Notes under the pieces: model-generated
The model's input: only the letters and a program-made list of their open reading frames with translations
What the model was told of the DNA's origin: nothing
Databases searched by the model: none
In this document: piece by piece, positions 32,569 through 33,911 of the stretch
How the letters are laid out: each line of letters begins with the position of its first letter
Position numbering within the stretch: the stretch's first letter is position 1
NCBI GenBank assembly: GCA_965368585.1
Contig: CBDUNM010000039.1
Span: 1 to 33,911 of the forward strand
Length of the DNA stretch: 33,911 nt
Reading direction: 5' to 3'
DNA from: JARRQB01 sp965368585
Lineage (GTDB): Bacteria > Pseudomonadota > Gammaproteobacteria > Chromatiales > Chromatiaceae
Made by a program: the position numbers and the translations under genes

Positions 32569-32739
32569 ATGGCCGTCCAACAAAATCGTAAAACTTCGTC
32601 CAAGCGGGGGATGCGTCGATCTCACGATGCATTGAAATCCGAAACCCTATCGATCGATCCAACGACCGGGGAGACGCACCTACGTCATCATGTGACTGCT
32701 GATGGCTTTTACCGCGGTCGCAAAGTCGTCGACAAATAA
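32569..32739 (+). CDS. rpmF: 50S ribosomal protein L32
   Basis: The 56-residue protein begins MAVQQNRKTSSKRGMRRSHDAL, with the L32 signature and a basic C-terminus (FYRGRKVVDK). It lacks the four zinc-binding Cys, so it is the zinc-free form as in E. coli. CAGGAGAG lies 5-12 bases before ATG 32569. It sits 18 bp after yceD and upstream of plsX, the usual order. Confidence 0.97.
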   Translation: MAVQQNRKTSSKRGMRRSHDALKSETLSIDPTTGETHLRHHVTADGFYRGRKVVDK

Positions 32740-32834
32740 CGTCGCCGCCAATTACCGACGCTGTGGATTGCGAACTTCGCCAAGTTGATTTTCGGCATGG
32801 CGGAGACCTCCAACGTCCGCAGGACAACCACTGA

Positions 32835-33860
32835 GTGTCCTCTCACATCACAATAGCGCTGGATGCCATGGGCGGCGACTTTGGTGCGTCAGTCATTGTA
32901 CCCGCGTCTATTCGCTATGCCGCCGAAGAGCCAACGGTTTCATTGATTCTCGTCGGTCGCGAAGATGAGATTCGGCGTTATGCTCCGCAGGGCTCACTAC
33001 CTGAGCGGATCTCAGTTCAGCACGCGTCGCAGGCAGTATCGATGGACGAGTTACCCTCGAAAGCGTTGCGCAACAAGAAAGATTCCTCGATGCGGGTGGC
33101 TATTGATCTGGTCAAGAGCGGTCGCGCCGATGCCTGTGTCAGTGCAGGTAACACGGGAGCCTTGATGGCTACTGCGCGCTTTGTTCTGAAAACTTTGCCG
33201 CATGTCGACCGCCCTGCAATTATCACCACGCTTCCTGCGATCAATGGCCGAACCTGGGTATTGGACCTGGGTGCCAACGTGGACTGCTCCGCCGAGCATT
33301 TGTATCAATTTGCGGTGATGGGGACCGAGCTTGTCACGGCTGTAGAAGGACTGGAAAGGCCTACGGTAGGGCTGCTGAATATCGGACAGGAAGAGATCAA
33401 AGGTAACGAGCAGGTCAAAAAAGCGCACGAACTCATCGCGGCCAGCGACCTCAATTACGTCGGTTACGTGGAAGGGGATGACATCTACATGCGTGATGAT
33501 CTGGATATCGTTGTAACTGATGGTTTCGTTGGCAACGTCGCCCTAAAAACCAGTGAGGGTGTGGCTAGAATGGTCAGCCACATCATTAAGGCCGAGTTCA
33601 AACGCAGTGTTTTCGCAAAGCTATCGGCGCTGCTTGTGCTGCCCGTTATGCGCGGTTTGCGGCGTCAAATAGATCCGCGTAATTACAATGGTGCAAGCCT
33701 GTTGGGGTTGAGAGGAATCGTTGTCAAGAGTCACGGAGGTGCAGACGAGCTTTCGTTCCGTAATGCCATCTCGATCGCCCGCAAGGAAGTGCTGGTCAAT
33801 GTGGCGAGCCGAATCGAACGGTCGGTCGGCGAACACCTCGATACCAGGGCAACCGCATGA
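32835..33860 (+). CDS. plsX: phosphate acyltransferase PlsX
   Basis: The 341-residue enzyme makes acyl-phosphate from acyl-ACP in the first steps of phospholipid synthesis. Family sequence: ITIALDAMGGDFGASVIVPAS at the start, VSAGNTGALMATA, LDLGANVDC, LLNIGQEEIKGNEQVKKAHELI, and DIVVTDGFVGNVALKTSEGVA. The start is GTG 32835; it follows rpmF by 95 bp, and its stop overlaps the fabH start (ATGA). Confidence 0.97.
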   Translation: MSSHITIALDAMGGDFGASVIVPASIRYAAEEPTVSLILVGREDEIRRYAPQGSLPERISVQHASQAVSMDELPSKALRNKKDSSMRVAIDLVKSGRADACVSAGNTGALMATARFVLKTLPHVDRPAIITTLPAINGRTWVLDLGANVDCSAEHLYQFAVMGTELVTAVEGLERPTVGLLNIGQEEIKGNEQVKKAHELIAASDLNYVGYVEGDDIYMRDDLDIVVTDGFVGNVALKTSEGVARMVSHIIKAEFKRSVFAKLSALLVLPVMRGLRRQIDPRNYNGASLLGLRGIVVKSHGGADELSFRNAISIARKEVLVNVASRIERSVGEHLDTRATA

Positions 33861-33911
33861 CGTGGTTTGCGAAAATTACCGGTACCGGTCGTTACCTCCC
33901 GGAAAAGGTGA
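33857..33911 (+). CDS. fabH: 3-oxoacyl-ACP synthase III (3' partial)
   Basis: Eighteen codons are visible before the window ends: MTWFAKITGTGRYLPEKV, the standard FabH start (I-x-G-x-G-x-Y-L-P). It is coupled by ATGA to plsX, matching the conserved rpmF-plsX-fabH order. The enzyme starts fatty acid chains by condensing acetyl-CoA with malonyl-ACP. Confidence 0.88.
   Translation, partial: MTWFAKITGTGRYLPEKV

Overview
The window looks like chromosomal DNA of a gammaproteobacterium, probably a facultatively anaerobic and possibly autotrophic one. Three things point there: the gene orders dksA-gluQ and yceD-rpmF-plsX-fabH with a divergent maf/yceF, the CbbY-type phosphatase, and a complete exosortase A (XrtA) exopolysaccharide cluster. 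No phylogenetic marker was compared, so placement below class level is open.

Region 1 (1-7203) is a respiratory or redox operon on the plus strand, with genes overlapping or closely packed. It encodes a methionine/glycine triplet-repeat protein (5' end outside the window), a secreted pentahaem cytochrome c, a Tat-exported DmsA-like molybdopterin oxidoreductase, a DmsB-like protein with four [4Fe-4S] sites, a TorD-like chaperone, a small class I cytochrome c, and a second iron-sulfur protein with a middle domain resembling the hydrogenase delta subunit. There is no DmsC-type quinol-oxidising membrane anchor, and the first iron-sulfur site of the catalytic subunit has His where DmsA has its third Cys. 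The operon ends in a decayed OmpA-domain gene. The substrate is unknown. This is the most likely place for something undescribed.

Region 2 (7210-13043) holds housekeeping and accessory genes: a secreted thioredoxin/NHL-repeat protein (minus), tRNA-Leu(UAA), a minus-strand dksA-gluQ-truncated haemoglobin group, cbbY (plus), and a convergent cysZ.

Region 3 (13257-27166) is one long plus-strand run of eleven genes forming the XrtA-associated exopolysaccharide locus. It contains the export lipoprotein, chain-length determinant, tyrosine autokinase, outer-membrane barrel protein, secretion ATPase, UDP-GlcNAc 2-epimerase, polysaccharide deacetylase, glycosyltransferase, exosortase A fused to an EpsI domain, an asparagine-synthase-like amidotransferase and a second glycosyltransferase. 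The FemAB-like gene often found in such loci is absent, and no PEP-CTERM substrate is encoded here.

Region 4 (27167-33911) starts with about 470 bp of non-coding DNA carrying repeat fragments. It continues with maf/yceF (minus, with a good terminator), the sodium-pumping oxaloacetate decarboxylase operon oadGAB, and yceD-rpmF-plsX-fabH (fabH cut by the window end). oadGAB sits between yceF and yceD, which are often adjacent in gammaproteobacteria.
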